Notes: generated by a model not told the origin, from the letters alone. 64,000 bases of DNA from Pseudomonas sp. Leaf58 (GCF_003627215.1 NZ_CP032677.1:2671501-2735500); one strand, 5' to 3'. Positions 25,792 through 34,168 are shown, numbered from the stretch's first letter. Program-made: numbers and translations.

Positions 25792-26706
25792 TCAGGCCTC
25801 CTGCAAAGCCCGCGGTCGCCCACTGCGCTGCTCAGCCGCACCGGCTTGGGCCTGCTGCAACTGGAAGTCGAACTTCAACTCGGCATGCCGCCCCGCCTCA
25901 CCGTGGACAAACACCACCTCGCCCACCAGCCCATCGCGGGTGGCATAGGCAAAGTCATCCCACAGGTACTTGTCCCCGGCCAGGTTGATCTGCGTGGTCA
26001 AGTGCCGGTACCCCGGTGCCGAGATGAAGAAGTGCACATGCGCCGGGCGCTGGCCATGGCGGCCCAGCAGGTCCAGGCACTCCTGGGTTGGCCCCTGCGG
26101 ATCGCAGCCATAGCCCGACGGCACGATGGAACGCGCCCGATAGCGCCCTTCAGCGTCGGTGACGATGCGCCGGCGCAGGTTGTACTCGGACTGGCTCTGG
26201 TCGAAGAACGAGTAGGTGCCACGGGTGTTGGCATGCCACAGGTCGACCGTGGCCCCTGCCAGCGGCTGGCCTTGCGGGTCGAGCACCTGGCCCTCCAGGT
26301 ACATGACAGTGGCTACCCCCTCCTCGCTGCCGTCATCCATGCGCACCTCACCTTCAGCGATGGGCGCACCGGCCACGTATAACGGGCCTTCGATGGTGCG
26401 CGGGGTACCACCGACCAGCCCGGCCTGCTCGTCCTTGGCATCCTGCAACAAGTCGAGGAAGTGCTCGATGCCCAGCCCTGCCACCAGCAGCCCGGCCTCG
26501 CCACGCGCGCCCAGGCGGTTGAGGTAGTCGACGGCGTGCCAGAACTCGTCTTCGCTGATTTCCAGGTCTTCGATCAGCCGGGCGGTGTCCTGCAGCAGGC
26601 GCTGCACAATGCGCTTCAGGCGCGGGTTACCGGCATCGTTGCCAAAGCCTGCGGCCTGCTCGAAGAATTGCTGTGCCTCGGCAGTGTGGGAAATCTTCAC
26701 GGTCAT
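25792..26706 (-). CDS. catA: Catechol 1,2-dioxygenase
   Basis: This intradiol dioxygenase (304 residues) opens catechol to cis,cis-muconate with non-haem Fe(III). The iron ligands are visible: Tyr110 (GPLYVAG), Tyr199 (PSGYGC), His223 and His225 (RPAHVHFF). The N-terminal helical lipid-binding dimer domain is complete. It lies within the ben cluster, as the second CatA isozyme does in KT2440, rather than with catB/catC, so muconate must be processed by genes elsewhere. An A-rich motif lies 17 bases before the start. Confidence 0.96.
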   Translation of the reverse strand: MTVKISHTAEAQQFFEQAAGFGNDAGNPRLKRIVQRLLQDTARLIEDLEISEDEFWHAVDYLNRLGARGEAGLLVAGLGIEHFLDLLQDAKDEQAGLVGGTPRTIEGPLYVAGAPIAEGEVRMDDGSEEGVATVMYLEGQVLDPQGQPLAGATVDLWHANTRGTYSFFDQSQSEYNLRRRIVTDAEGRYRARSIVPSGYGCDPQGPTQECLDLLGRHGQRPAHVHFFISAPGYRHLTTQINLAGDKYLWDDFAYATRDGLVGEVVFVHGEAGRHAELKFDFQLQQAQAGAAEQRSGRPRALQEA

Positions 26707-26722
26707 GTGGGCTTACCTCATG

Positions 26723-26730
26723 TTGTTTTT
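26723..26730 (-). promoter_or_regulatory. Crc/Hfq-type A-rich motif before catA
   Basis: AAAAACAA lies 17 bases upstream of the catA ATG. Confidence 0.45.
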
Positions 26731-26736
26731 CTGGGT

Positions 26737-28086
26737 TTACGCCTGCGCCGCAATCGCCTGGGCATGCCGCCGGCCACTGGCCAGGTGCACAGCCATGGCC
26801 AGTGCGGCGATTGCGCCAGGGATGGCGAAGGCGATGAAATTGAGTTGCAGGGGCAGGTTGATGCCCATCAGTGCCCCGCCCAGCAGCGGGCCGACGATGG
26901 CACCGTTGCGGCCGATGCCCGAGGCCCAGCCCAGGCCGGTGGAGCGCACCGACAGCCCGTACATCTGCGCCGCACCGGCATACAGCAGGATCTGCGTGCC
27001 GATGGTGGTGGCACCGGCAATGAAGATCAGCAGGTACAGCACCGGCATCGGGCTGTTGACCCCCAGCAGGCTGATCGACAGCGCGGCGGCGATGAAGAAC
27101 GCCACCTTGACCTTGACCAGGTTGTAGCGATCGCCCAACCAGCCCCCCAGAATCGCCCCGGCCATGCCGCCGAAGTTCAGCGCCAGCAGGAACGACAGGC
27201 TCGATCCCAGGCTGTAGCCGGCGTTGGCCATCAGTTTTGGCAGCCAGGAGCTGAGCGCATAGACCATCAGCAGGCAGCAGAAAAACGCCAGCCACAGCGC
27301 CAGGGTGCGAATGGCCAGGCCGTTGCGGAACAGCTCGGCAACAGCGGTGAATTTGCCGGCCCTGTCGCGGGACGAGCCCGCCCCCACAGGGGCGGTCAGT
27401 AGGTCATCGGCCTGCACGTCACAGCCCGGGTCCAGCCGCTTGAGCAGCTTGCGCGCTTCTTCGGTACGGCCCTGGCGCACCAGAAAACCGATCGACTCGG
27501 GCAGGTAGTAGAGAATCACCGGCAACAGCAGCAGCGGCACCGCAGCGGCGAAGAACATCGATTCCCAGCCAAAACGCGGCAGCATGAAAATGCCCACGCC
27601 CGCTGAAAGCATGCCGCCTAGCGAGTAACCGCTGAACATGATCGCCACCAAGGTGCTGCGCAGGCGCTTGGGGGCGTATTCGTTCATTAGCGCCACGGCA
27701 TTGGGCATCAGGCCGCCACAGCCCAGGCCGGCTATGAAGCGGAAGATGCCAAACTCGCTGGGGCTGCTGGCAAAGCCGTTAAGGATGGTCGCTGTGGAGA
27801 ACAAGGCGAAACAGATGGCGATACCCTTCTTGCGCCCAATGCGGTCGGCCAAGCTGCCGAATGCCAGGGCGCCGAACATCATGCCGAACAGCGCATAGCT
27901 GCCCAGCGCACCGGCCTGCAACGGGGTCAGGCCCCACTCTTTCATGATGACCGGCAGTACCACGCCGTAGATGAACAGGTCATAGCCGTCGAAGATCAGC
28001 AGCAGGCCGCACCAGGCCATCACCATCCAGTGGAACGGGGTAAAGCGCGCATTATCGATGATCGGGTGTACGTCAAGGGTTCGCAT
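26737..28086 (-). CDS. benK: BenK benzoate MFS transporter, with REP-derived insert in the central loop
   Basis: This 449-residue aromatic acid:H+ symporter (MFS, AAHS family) has 12 helices; landmarks are WCGLLLIFDGYDLFIYGVVL in helix 1 and GSLADRIGRKKG in the 2-3 loop. ATG 28086 (MRTLDVHPIIDNARF) is taken as start; an in-frame GTG at 28098 adds four residues. The central cytoplasmic loop contains APVGAGSSRDRAG (about residues 232-244), which is encoded exactly by a REP element at 27356-27393. The frame stays open and both flanks look normal, so the protein is probably functional. It lies 30 bp upstream of catA. Confidence 0.93.
   Translation of the reverse strand: MRTLDVHPIIDNARFTPFHWMVMAWCGLLLIFDGYDLFIYGVVLPVIMKEWGLTPLQAGALGSYALFGMMFGALAFGSLADRIGRKKGIAICFALFSTATILNGFASSPSEFGIFRFIAGLGCGGLMPNAVALMNEYAPKRLRSTLVAIMFSGYSLGGMLSAGVGIFMLPRFGWESMFFAAAVPLLLLPVILYYLPESIGFLVRQGRTEEARKLLKRLDPGCDVQADDLLTAPVGAGSSRDRAGKFTAVAELFRNGLAIRTLALWLAFFCCLLMVYALSSWLPKLMANAGYSLGSSLSFLLALNFGGMAGAILGGWLGDRYNLVKVKVAFFIAAALSISLLGVNSPMPVLYLLIFIAGATTIGTQILLYAGAAQMYGLSVRSTGLGWASGIGRNGAIVGPLLGGALMGINLPLQLNFIAFAIPGAIAALAMAVHLASGRRHAQAIAAQA
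27356..27393 (+). repeat. REP element inside the benK coding sequence
   Basis: CCGGCCCTGTCGCGGGACGA followed by GCCCGCCCCCACAGGGGC aligns with the intergenic REPs (CCGGCCTCTTCGCGGGCAAG, then CCCGCTCCTACAGGG). All other copies seen in the window are intergenic. Confidence 0.75.
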
Positions 28087-28100
28087 GGCATCTGTCACTC

Positions 28101-28111
28101 TTGTTTTTGTT
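28101..28111 (-). promoter_or_regulatory. Crc/Hfq-type A-rich motif before benK
   Basis: AACAAAAACAA contains two overlapping AAnAAnAA matches 15-25 bases upstream of the benK ATG. Confidence 0.5.
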
Positions 28112-28143
28112 GTGAAAGAAAGCTCGTTGCCTGCAGGTAGTGC

Positions 28144-28905
28144 TCAGCCGAGGTCACCGCCCCCTACTGGCAGGGTTACGCCGGTGATGTACGAGGCTTC
28201 GTCGGAAGCGAGGAACAGAATCGCGCCCACCTGCTCGTCGATGCTGCCGTAGCGGTGCATCAGGCTGCTGTCGAGGGTTTGGTCGACGATCTGCTGGTAC
28301 CAGTGCTTTTCCTGCTCGGTCTGCTCGGCGCTGTTGCGTGGCACCCGCCGGGGTGGCGCTTCAGTGCCGCCAGGCGCGGTGGCGTTGACGCGGATGCCAC
28401 GGCCAGCCGTTTCAAAGGCCAGGCATGCAGTAAGGGCGTTGACGCCACCCTTGGCTGCACCGTAAGGCACACGGTTGACGCCGCGGGTAGCGATGGACGA
28501 GACGTTGACGATGGCGCCGCTGCCGCGTTCGAGCATGTACGGCAACGCGGCGTGGCAGCACCACAGCGTGGGGAACAGCGAGCGGCGTACCTCGGCTTCG
28601 ATCTGGTCCACTTCATAGTGTTCGAAGGGTTTGGCCCAGATCGTGCCGCCCACGTTGTTGACCAGGATGTCGAGGCGGCCAAAGGCATCCACTGCGCAGG
28701 CCATGACTCGGGCGCAGTCGGCGTGTTGTTCAAGGTCGGCGGTGAGCGTGAGCACGCCCTCGCCGGCCAGTTCGTGGACCAGTTCGGAGCGGTCTACCGC
28801 GACCACTTGCGCGCCTTCGGACTTGAGCCGCCAGCACACGCCACGGCCGATGCCCTGGGCGGCACCGGTGACCAGGGCGACCTTGCCTTGGAATCGGTTG
28901 TTCAT
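28144..28905 (-). CDS. benD: Benzoate cis-diol dehydrogenase BenD
   Basis: This 253-residue short-chain dehydrogenase oxidises and decarboxylates benzoate 1,2-cis-dihydrodiol to catechol with NAD+. It has the cofactor motif TGAAQGIG (13-20), NNVGG, Ser136/137 and the catalytic pair Tyr148-x-x-x-Lys152 (YGAAK). ATG 28905 (MNNRFQGKVALVTG) is chosen because GGAGAG lies at proper spacing; ATG 28911 two codons earlier is too close to it. It follows benC by 149 bp containing an inverted REP pair, which could lower its expression relative to benABC. Confidence 0.95.
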   Translation of the reverse strand: MNNRFQGKVALVTGAAQGIGRGVCWRLKSEGAQVVAVDRSELVHELAGEGVLTLTADLEQHADCARVMACAVDAFGRLDILVNNVGGTIWAKPFEHYEVDQIEAEVRRSLFPTLWCCHAALPYMLERGSGAIVNVSSIATRGVNRVPYGAAKGGVNALTACLAFETAGRGIRVNATAPGGTEAPPRRVPRNSAEQTEQEKHWYQQIVDQTLDSSLMHRYGSIDEQVGAILFLASDEASYITGVTLPVGGGDLG

Positions 28906-28930
28906 ATCCATCTCTCCGGTTCGCCACAGT

Positions 28931-29023
28931 CCCTGTGGGAGCGGGCATGCCCGCGAATGCGTCCGACCAGGCAGCGTTGTTGAACCTGCTGGCCGCTTCG
29001 CGAGCACGCCCGCTCCCACAGGG
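28931..29023. repeat. Inverted REP pair between benC and benD
   Basis: An inverted copy at 28931-28961 (CCCTGTGGGAGCGGGCATGC...) faces a plus copy at 28991-29023 (GGCCGCTTCGCGAGCACGCC...). The pair can fold into a long hairpin within the ben transcript. Confidence 0.8.
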
Positions 29024-29054
29024 TCGGCGTATTGCTTGGAATAAAGAGAAGCGA

Positions 29055-30065
29055 TCAGGCCGCAGCCGCGAACTTCTCGTAGTAGAAGTTGGCCGGGGTA
29101 ATGCCCTGCTCACGCACGTACTGGCTCACCGCCTCGACCATAGGTGGCGGGCCACACAGGTACACATCCACATCGCCATCGTTGAGGTGGCGCGGCTCGA
29201 TGTGCTGGGTCACGTAGCCCTTCTGCGGGTACTGGCTGTCGGGGTTGGCCACGCAGGCGCTGAAGGTGAAGTTGGGGATGCGCGCTGCCAGCGCTTGCAG
29301 GCGGTCGAGTTCGACCAGGTCGAAGTCGTTGGTCACGCCATAGATCAGGTGCAGCGGGTGCTCACTGCCCTGCTCGGCGATCTTCTCCAGCATCGCCGTG
29401 AACGGCGCCAGGCCAGTGCCGCCGGCCAGCAGCAGCAATGGGCGCTGGATTGGCCGCAGGTAGAAACTGCCCAGCGGCCCGGCCAGGCTCATGCTGTCGC
29501 CAGCCTTGGCCAGGTTGGTCAGAAAGCTGCTCATCAGCCCACCCGGCACGTTGCGGATCAAGAAGCTGACTTCACCGTCTTTCTGCAGCGAGCTGAACGA
29601 ATAGGCGCGGCTCTGCTCGCTGCCCGGCACCTTGAGGTTGACGTACTGCCCTGGCAGGAACGCCAAGCGGCTGAGGGCCTCGCCCTTGATCGACAGGGCA
29701 ATGGTACTGGCCGAGAGCTGGCGCACATCGCTGATGGCGGCCTCGAAACTGGCCTGTTCGGTCTTGCACAGCTGCGACGAAGCCGGGATGCGGATGACGC
29801 AGTCGCTTTCGGCGCGCATCTGGCAGGTCAGTACGTAGCCTTGGGCAATTTCGTCTTCGCTCAGGGCGTCTTCGATGAAGTTGTCGCCCAGGTCGTAACG
29901 GCCAGACTCGGCTTTGCACTTGCAGGTACCGCAGGCGCCGTCGCGGCAGTCCAGCGGTATGTTGATGCCTTGGCGGTAGGCGGCGTCGGCCACGGTTTCA
30001 TGGCCGGCGGCGTCGATGAAGCGGGTAACCCCGTCTTCGAAATTCAGTGCGATTTGGTAGCTCAT
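29055..30065 (-). CDS. benC: Benzoate 1,2-dioxygenase reductase BenC
   Basis: This 336-residue electron-transfer component carries electrons from NADH to the BenAB oxygenase. The plant-type [2Fe-2S] ferredoxin domain comes first (Cys40, Cys45, Cys48, Cys81; CRDGACGTC), followed by an FAD domain (SRAYSFSS) and an NADH domain (LLAGGTGLAPFTAML). GAGG seven bases upstream supports ATG 30065 (MSYQIALNFEDGVTRF); the longer frame adds 21 residues with no family support. It lies 72 bp after benB. Confidence 0.96.
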   Translation of the reverse strand: MSYQIALNFEDGVTRFIDAAGHETVADAAYRQGINIPLDCRDGACGTCKCKAESGRYDLGDNFIEDALSEDEIAQGYVLTCQMRAESDCVIRIPASSQLCKTEQASFEAAISDVRQLSASTIALSIKGEALSRLAFLPGQYVNLKVPGSEQSRAYSFSSLQKDGEVSFLIRNVPGGLMSSFLTNLAKAGDSMSLAGPLGSFYLRPIQRPLLLLAGGTGLAPFTAMLEKIAEQGSEHPLHLIYGVTNDFDLVELDRLQALAARIPNFTFSACVANPDSQYPQKGYVTQHIEPRHLNDGDVDVYLCGPPPMVEAVSQYVREQGITPANFYYEKFAAAA

Positions 30066-30137
30066 GTTGCACCTCGCGGGCGAGCCAGGCCACAGCGCGT
30101 CGCAGGACGCACCGGGCAGCGCTCGCAAAACCCTGGA

Positions 30138-30623
30138 TCAGATGTGGTAGATGTCGATGACCTGGCGCACGTAGTCGTTCTTCAGCACCACCTTCTTGGC
30201 CTTGATCAGCGGCTGCTCGCCACGCAGGTCGAGGGTGTAGAAGCTGCTGCCGAAGTAACTGTCGGTGGTCTTGTAGCGGAAGCTCAGGGTGTGCCAGTTG
30301 AAGCGCACTTGGCATTGCCCCTCGCTCTGCTCGACGATCTCGATGTTGCTGATGTTGTGCGAGGTGCGGGTGTCGGGCACGGTCGCACTGGAACGCTCGG
30401 TCTTGATGCGGAACACGCGGTCTTCCAGGCCGCCACGGTTGCCGTACCAGATCAGCGAGATTTCGCTTTGCGGGTCTTCGGTGAGGGTGTCGTCATCGTC
30501 CCAGCTCGGCATCCAGAAGGTGGCGTCGTGGGCATACAGTTCCAGCCACTGGTCCCACTGGCCGTCGTCCAGGTAGCGCGCTTCGCGGTAGAGGAAGTCG
30601 CGCACGGTTTCATACAGGCTCAT
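30138..30623 (-). CDS. benB: Benzoate 1,2-dioxygenase small subunit BenB
   Basis: This 161-residue beta subunit of the ring-hydroxylating oxygenase (NTF2-like cone fold) is structural and helps shape the alpha3beta3 hexamer. It begins [20 protein letters not shown] and has [20 protein letters not shown], typical of the benzoate/toluate group. Its ATG overlaps the benA stop (ATGA), indicating translational coupling. Confidence 0.96.
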   Translation of the reverse strand: MSLYETVRDFLYREARYLDDGQWDQWLELYAHDATFWMPSWDDDDTLTEDPQSEISLIWYGNRGGLEDRVFRIKTERSSATVPDTRTSHNISNIEIVEQSEGQCQVRFNWHTLSFRYKTTDSYFGSSFYTLDLRGEQPLIKAKKVVLKNDYVRQVIDIYHI

Positions 30624-31978
30624 TGCACGGCCTCCACAGGGATCAGTTGCTGCTCGTCCTTGAGGGCCTGGATCATGGTGTCCTGCCAGTACTTGTGTTG
30701 CAGCACGAACAGGCCTTCGTCCTCGGTACGCACGCCAGACAACAACGGCTGGAGTTCGATTTCCTTGGCTGCCTCATCGGCGCCTTCCACCCAGTGCGTA
30801 GCACCTCGGGACATGTCATTCCAGCCGGTGCCGCCACCATAGCCGGTCTGGCACGAGCGGAACTCTTCCAGGTCATCTGGGGTGGCCATGCCGCTGACGT
30901 TGAAGAAGTCTTCGTACTGGCGAATGCGCTTGGCGCGGGCGTCGGCGCTCTCACCTTTAGGGGCGATGCAGTAGATGGTGATTTCGGTCTTGTTCACCGA
31001 AATTGGCCGGGCGACGCGGATCTGCGAGCTGAACTGGTCCATCAGGTACACGTTCGGGTACAGGCACAGGTTGCGCGAGTTCTCGATCATCCAGTCGGCG
31101 CGGGCCTGGCCGAAGTCGGCGGCCAGCTGGTCACGGCGCTCGTAGGCCGGGCGATCTTCGGGGTTGGCCCAGCGGGTCCACAGCAACAGGTGGCCGTGGT
31201 CGAAGGAGTAGAAGCCCCCGCCCTGCTTGGCCCAGGCGCCAGCGCTCATGGTCTTGATCTCGTCGCCCGCCTCACGCTGCTTGCGCTGGTTTTGGGTGGC
31301 GGCGTAGTTCCAGTGCACAGAGCTGACGTGGTAGCCGTCGGCGCCGTTCTCAGCGGTGAGCTTCCAGTTGCCTTCGTAGATGTACGAACTGGCCCCGCGC
31401 AGCACTTCCAGGCCCTCCGGCGACTGGTCGACGATCATGTCGATGATCTTCGCCGACTCGCCCAGGTGCTCGACCAGCGGCTTGACGTCGGCATTCAGGC
31501 TGCCGAACAAAAAGCCCCGGTACGACTCGAAGCGCGCCACCTTGGTCAGGTCGTGGGAGCCGTCGCAGTTGAAGCTGTCAGGGTAACCGGCGTTGCTTGG
31601 GTCCTTCACTTTCAGCAGCTTGCCGCTGTTGTTGAAGGTCCAACCATGGAACGGGCAAGTGTAGCTGGAGCGGTTGCCGCGCTTGTGCCGGCAGAGCATG
31701 GCGCCGCGGTGGCTGCAAGCGTTGAGGAAGGCATTGAGCTCACCGTCCTTGTTGCGCGCGATGAAAACCGGCTGGCGGCCCATGGTCAGGCTGAGAAAAT
31801 CGTTTTTCTCGGGGATCTGGCTTTCGTGAGCCAGGTAGATCCAGTTGCCTTCGAAGATGTGTTTCATTTCCAGGTCGAACAGGCGTGGGTCGGTAAACAT
31901 CTCGCGCTTGCAGCGGTAGATGCCCTTTTCACGGTCGTCCTCGAGCATGGCATTGATGTAGTCGAATCCCAGGGACAT
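30620..31978 (-). CDS. benA: Benzoate 1,2-dioxygenase large subunit BenA
   Basis: This 452-residue catalytic subunit hydroxylates benzoate to its cis-1,2-dihydrodiol. The Rieske centre ligands are Cys88, His90, Cys108 and His111 (CSH...CPFH). The mononuclear iron ligands are His217 and His222 ([10 protein letters not shown]), with a later carboxylate. It is first in benABCD. Two BenR/XylS-type direct repeats lie 64-99 bp upstream, and an AACAATAA motif overlaps the region just before the ribosome-binding site AGGGAG. Confidence 0.97.
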   Translation of the reverse strand: MSLGFDYINAMLEDDREKGIYRCKREMFTDPRLFDLEMKHIFEGNWIYLAHESQIPEKNDFLSLTMGRQPVFIARNKDGELNAFLNACSHRGAMLCRHKRGNRSSYTCPFHGWTFNNSGKLLKVKDPSNAGYPDSFNCDGSHDLTKVARFESYRGFLFGSLNADVKPLVEHLGESAKIIDMIVDQSPEGLEVLRGASSYIYEGNWKLTAENGADGYHVSSVHWNYAATQNQRKQREAGDEIKTMSAGAWAKQGGGFYSFDHGHLLLWTRWANPEDRPAYERRDQLAADFGQARADWMIENSRNLCLYPNVYLMDQFSSQIRVARPISVNKTEITIYCIAPKGESADARAKRIRQYEDFFNVSGMATPDDLEEFRSCQTGYGGGTGWNDMSRGATHWVEGADEAAKEIELQPLLSGVRTEDEGLFVLQHKYWQDTMIQALKDEQQLIPVEAVQ

Positions 31979-31995
31979 GGCCAGGGTCTCCCTTG

Positions 31996-32003
31996 TTATT
32001 GTT
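31996..32003 (-). promoter_or_regulatory. Crc/Hfq-type A-rich motif before benA
   Basis: AACAATAA lies 18 bases upstream of the benA ATG and abuts the AAGGGAG ribosome-binding site, a position where Hfq/Crc would block initiation. Confidence 0.55.
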
Positions 32004-32041
32004 TAGACCTGGTCAGGTTAGGGGTTGGTATTGGCCGGCAA

Positions 32042-32077
32042 TATCCGGTTTGTGCGAGGTGCTATCCGTTTTGTGCA
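32042..32077 (-). promoter_or_regulatory. Tandem BenR binding sites of the benA promoter
   Basis: On the minus strand TGCACAAAACGGATA (32077-32063) and CGCACAAACCGGATA (32056-32042) form direct repeats 21 bp apart. They match the XylS/BenR consensus TGCA-N6-GGNTA. The second has C in place of the first T. The spacing puts both on one DNA face upstream of the benA promoter. Confidence 0.85.
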
Positions 32078-32097
32078 GGCTGATGGGGCAGGCTCAA

Positions 32098-32193
32098 GGG
32101 CCTCTGCGCGGGCACGCCCGTTCCCACAGGTATTGTGCAAGGCTCAAGCGTTGGGAATTGCTGTGGGAGCGGGCGTGCCCGCGCAGAGGCCGG
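32098..32193. repeat. Inverted REP pair between benR and benA
   Basis: A plus copy at 32098-32131 and an inverted copy at 32160-32193, almost exact complements (CCTCTGCGCGGGCACGCCCG), lie downstream of benR and upstream of the BenR boxes. Confidence 0.85.
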
Positions 32194-32199
32194 TGCGGT

Positions 32200-33156
32200 T
32201 CAGCGCCGATTACGGAAGGTTTCCGAGGGCAGTTCGCCAAACTGCTGGCGATACACCTCGGAAAACCGCCCAAGGTGCAGGAAGCCATAGTCCATGGCCA
32301 GTTCGGTCACGCTGCGTACAGCGCAGCGGGCATCGGCCAGGCAAGCATGCACCTGCTCCAGCTTGCGCTGGCGCACATACTGCTTGGGCGTGGTGCCCAG
32401 ATGCCGGTCAAACAGCGCATACAACGAACGCAGGCTCATGCACGCCTGTTCCGCCAGCACTTCGGCGGTTAGCTCAAGCTTCAGGTTGCGATCAATGTGC
32501 TCGATGATCCGCTCAAGGCTTGCGCCGGGCGAGCCCAGGCTTTCACGGCGGATATTGGTATTCATCAGCGTCAGCAGCTTGCTGGCGACGATCTGGCTGT
32601 AATGGCTTTGCACCCGCGGCAGCGAATCGCTCACTTCCGCCTCATGGCACACCATCGCCAGCAAGTTGACGAAACCATCCAGCTCATCCAGCCGGTAATG
32701 GTTACGCAAGAACCGCACCCCGCCGTCGGGCCGGTGCCAGCGCTGTTCGTCGCAGATCGAATCCAGTAGCCGGGTAGGCACTTTGAGGATGAATTTTTCG
32801 CAGTCTTCCGAGTAGGTCAGGTCAACCGGGTCGTCGGGGTTTATCAGCAACAGCTCGCCTGGCACCAGATGATGCTCACGCTTGTGCCCGCGCCACAGGC
32901 AGTTGCCGTTGAGCAGCACCTGTAGGTGGTAAATGCTCTCCAGTGCTGGCGAGGTAACGCGCACGCTGCCGCCGTAGCTGATGCGGCACAGGTCGAGTTC
33001 GGCTAACTTGCGGTGGCTGAGGCTGGCCTGGGGGTGAGTGGTGCGAGACAAGCCGATGCAATGCTGGCCGACATGCTGGTTGACATAGTCAGACACAGCA
33101 TAAGGGTCGGCGTGATGAAACACGCTACTGCGCTCGCTCAGCAGGCGGCTTTCCAT
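32200..33156 (-). CDS. benR: BenR, AraC/XylS-family activator of the ben genes
   Basis: This 318-residue activator responds to benzoate and turns on benABCD. An N-terminal AraC-binding-like domain (MESRLLSERSSVFHHADPYA) precedes two C-terminal helix-turn-helix motifs (VLAEQACMSLRSLYALFDRH and VTELAMDYGFLHLGRFSEVY). ATG 33156 gives the usual family start; a TTG two codons upstream is unlikely. An AACAATAA motif 21 bases before the start suggests catabolite repression of BenR translation, and a PcaR-like palindrome lies about 220 bp upstream. It is transcribed in the same direction as benABCD, directly upstream. Confidence 0.95.
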   Translation of the reverse strand: MESRLLSERSSVFHHADPYAVSDYVNQHVGQHCIGLSRTTHPQASLSHRKLAELDLCRISYGGSVRVTSPALESIYHLQVLLNGNCLWRGHKREHHLVPGELLLINPDDPVDLTYSEDCEKFILKVPTRLLDSICDEQRWHRPDGGVRFLRNHYRLDELDGFVNLLAMVCHEAEVSDSLPRVQSHYSQIVASKLLTLMNTNIRRESLGSPGASLERIIEHIDRNLKLELTAEVLAEQACMSLRSLYALFDRHLGTTPKQYVRQRKLEQVHACLADARCAVRSVTELAMDYGFLHLGRFSEVYRQQFGELPSETFRNRR

Positions 33157-33176
33157 AGGCAAGGCACTCGGTGTCG

Positions 33177-33184
33177 TTATTGTT
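33177..33184 (-). promoter_or_regulatory. Crc/Hfq-type A-rich motif before benR
   Basis: AACAATAA lies 21 bases upstream of the benR ATG, identical to the benA motif. Confidence 0.55.
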
Positions 33185-33373
33185 CTGGTCGCCGCAACCT
33201 GCAGCCTTGTGGGCTGTGGTTGCAGTCGTCACGATTATTCTATCGAGCCACTCGCGGGTCGCGTGGGTAGGCGACAACCGGTGGCTGGCACACTTAAGCA
33301 AAAAAGGCGGGGGTTGGGCAATGCGGTTGTCGCATTGGATGGGCGGATAGCGGACAGGTGGGCGGCACCTAGC

Positions 33374-33388
33374 GTTCGTTTATCGAAC
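33374..33388. promoter_or_regulatory. PcaR-like palindrome upstream of benR
   Basis: GTTCG-TTTAT-CGAAC is a perfect 5-bp inverted repeat. Its minus-strand form GTTCGATAAACGAAC matches the PcaR box I recall (GTTCGATAATCGCAC) at 13 of 15 positions. A T-run follows on the plus strand, so a weak terminator is an alternative. Confidence 0.4.
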
Positions 33389-33408
33389 GGTTTTTGCTGT
33401 GCTGGGCT

Positions 33409-33435
33409 ATTCGCGGTTGAACCCGCTCCTACTGG
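33409..33435 (+). repeat. REP-like element
   Basis: TATTCGCGGTTGAACCCGCT followed by CCTACTGGG, adjoining the 3' end of the lipoprotein gene. The rest of the 280-bp gap holds the palindrome at 33374 and the benR leader. Confidence 0.65.
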
Positions 33436-33436
33436 G

Positions 33437-34168
33437 TTACTGCACCGGCAGAAAGTTCATCAACAGCAGGCTTTGCGCATAATTTAAACCAATCCGTCGG
33501 TAGCGCTCATCCAGCAACTCCGCTAGCAGGTCCAGCCGCGCCACGATCTTGCCAAACTCCACCGCAAAACTCAGGTTGCTGCCCTCCTCGGAAATCTCGT
33601 TGGAAAACAACAGCAACACGCCATTGGCATCTTGCCGCTGGCTCAACATCCAAGTGGCCTTCTCGATGTTGCGCGCGGCGTTGTTGATGAACAGCGGGTC
33701 GAGGGTATCGGTCATGTAGAACTCGGTACGCCCGCCGTGGGCGGTGATCAGCATGCTACCGATGGCATAGATGAACGCGCCCACACGGTCACCGCGAAAC
33801 TCCGGGCTCAGCGCATAGCTCAAGGCTGCCAGATCGCGCCGATTACCCAGTTGCGGCAGCGGCTGGCGCTGTTCGATGGCGGTACGGATTTGCCGCTCGG
33901 CAGTGGCGGCGTCCACATAACCGGACATCTTCCACTGGTTGGGGTTGCGCAGGTACAGCTTGTTCATCAACAGGTACAAGCTCTGCAGGTTGTCGCGCAT
34001 GGACAGCGTGGCCAGGCGGTCGACGCTGGTCTGAAACAGCTCGCTGGGTTTGCCATTGCCGAACTGGTCAAGCATGTCGCGGCCTTGCTCCTGGGTGCAG
34101 GCGCACAGGCAAGTGAAGGCGCCTGCCAGCAGCAGACGGGGGAAGAAATTCGGGTAGCTTGCAACCAT
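33437..34168 (-). CDS. Conserved hypothetical lipoprotein
   Basis: This 243-residue protein starts MVASYPNFFPRLLLAGAFTC and has a lipobox LCAC (Cys24), so it is probably a lipoprotein. The mature part is alpha-helical, with a stretch of hydrophobic character around YALSPEFRGDRVGAFIYAIG and no recognised catalytic motif. An in-frame GTG two codons upstream is possible. It lies next to benR but is separated by 280 bp and probably unrelated to benzoate use. Function unknown. Confidence 0.75.
   Translation of the reverse strand: MVASYPNFFPRLLLAGAFTCLCACTQEQGRDMLDQFGNGKPSELFQTSVDRLATLSMRDNLQSLYLLMNKLYLRNPNQWKMSGYVDAATAERQIRTAIEQRQPLPQLGNRRDLAALSYALSPEFRGDRVGAFIYAIGSMLITAHGGRTEFYMTDTLDPLFINNAARNIEKATWMLSQRQDANGVLLLFSNEISEEGSNLSFAVEFGKIVARLDLLAELLDERYRRIGLNYAQSLLLMNFLPVQ

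Noticed and set aside
27356..27393. Frameshift or pseudogene in benK
   Set aside because: The REP insert keeps the frame, and all helices and motifs on both sides read through.
30623..32083. A 486-residue plus-strand frame opposite benA
   Set aside because: benA has complete Rieske and iron motifs; the plus frame is low-complexity and also crosses the promoter.
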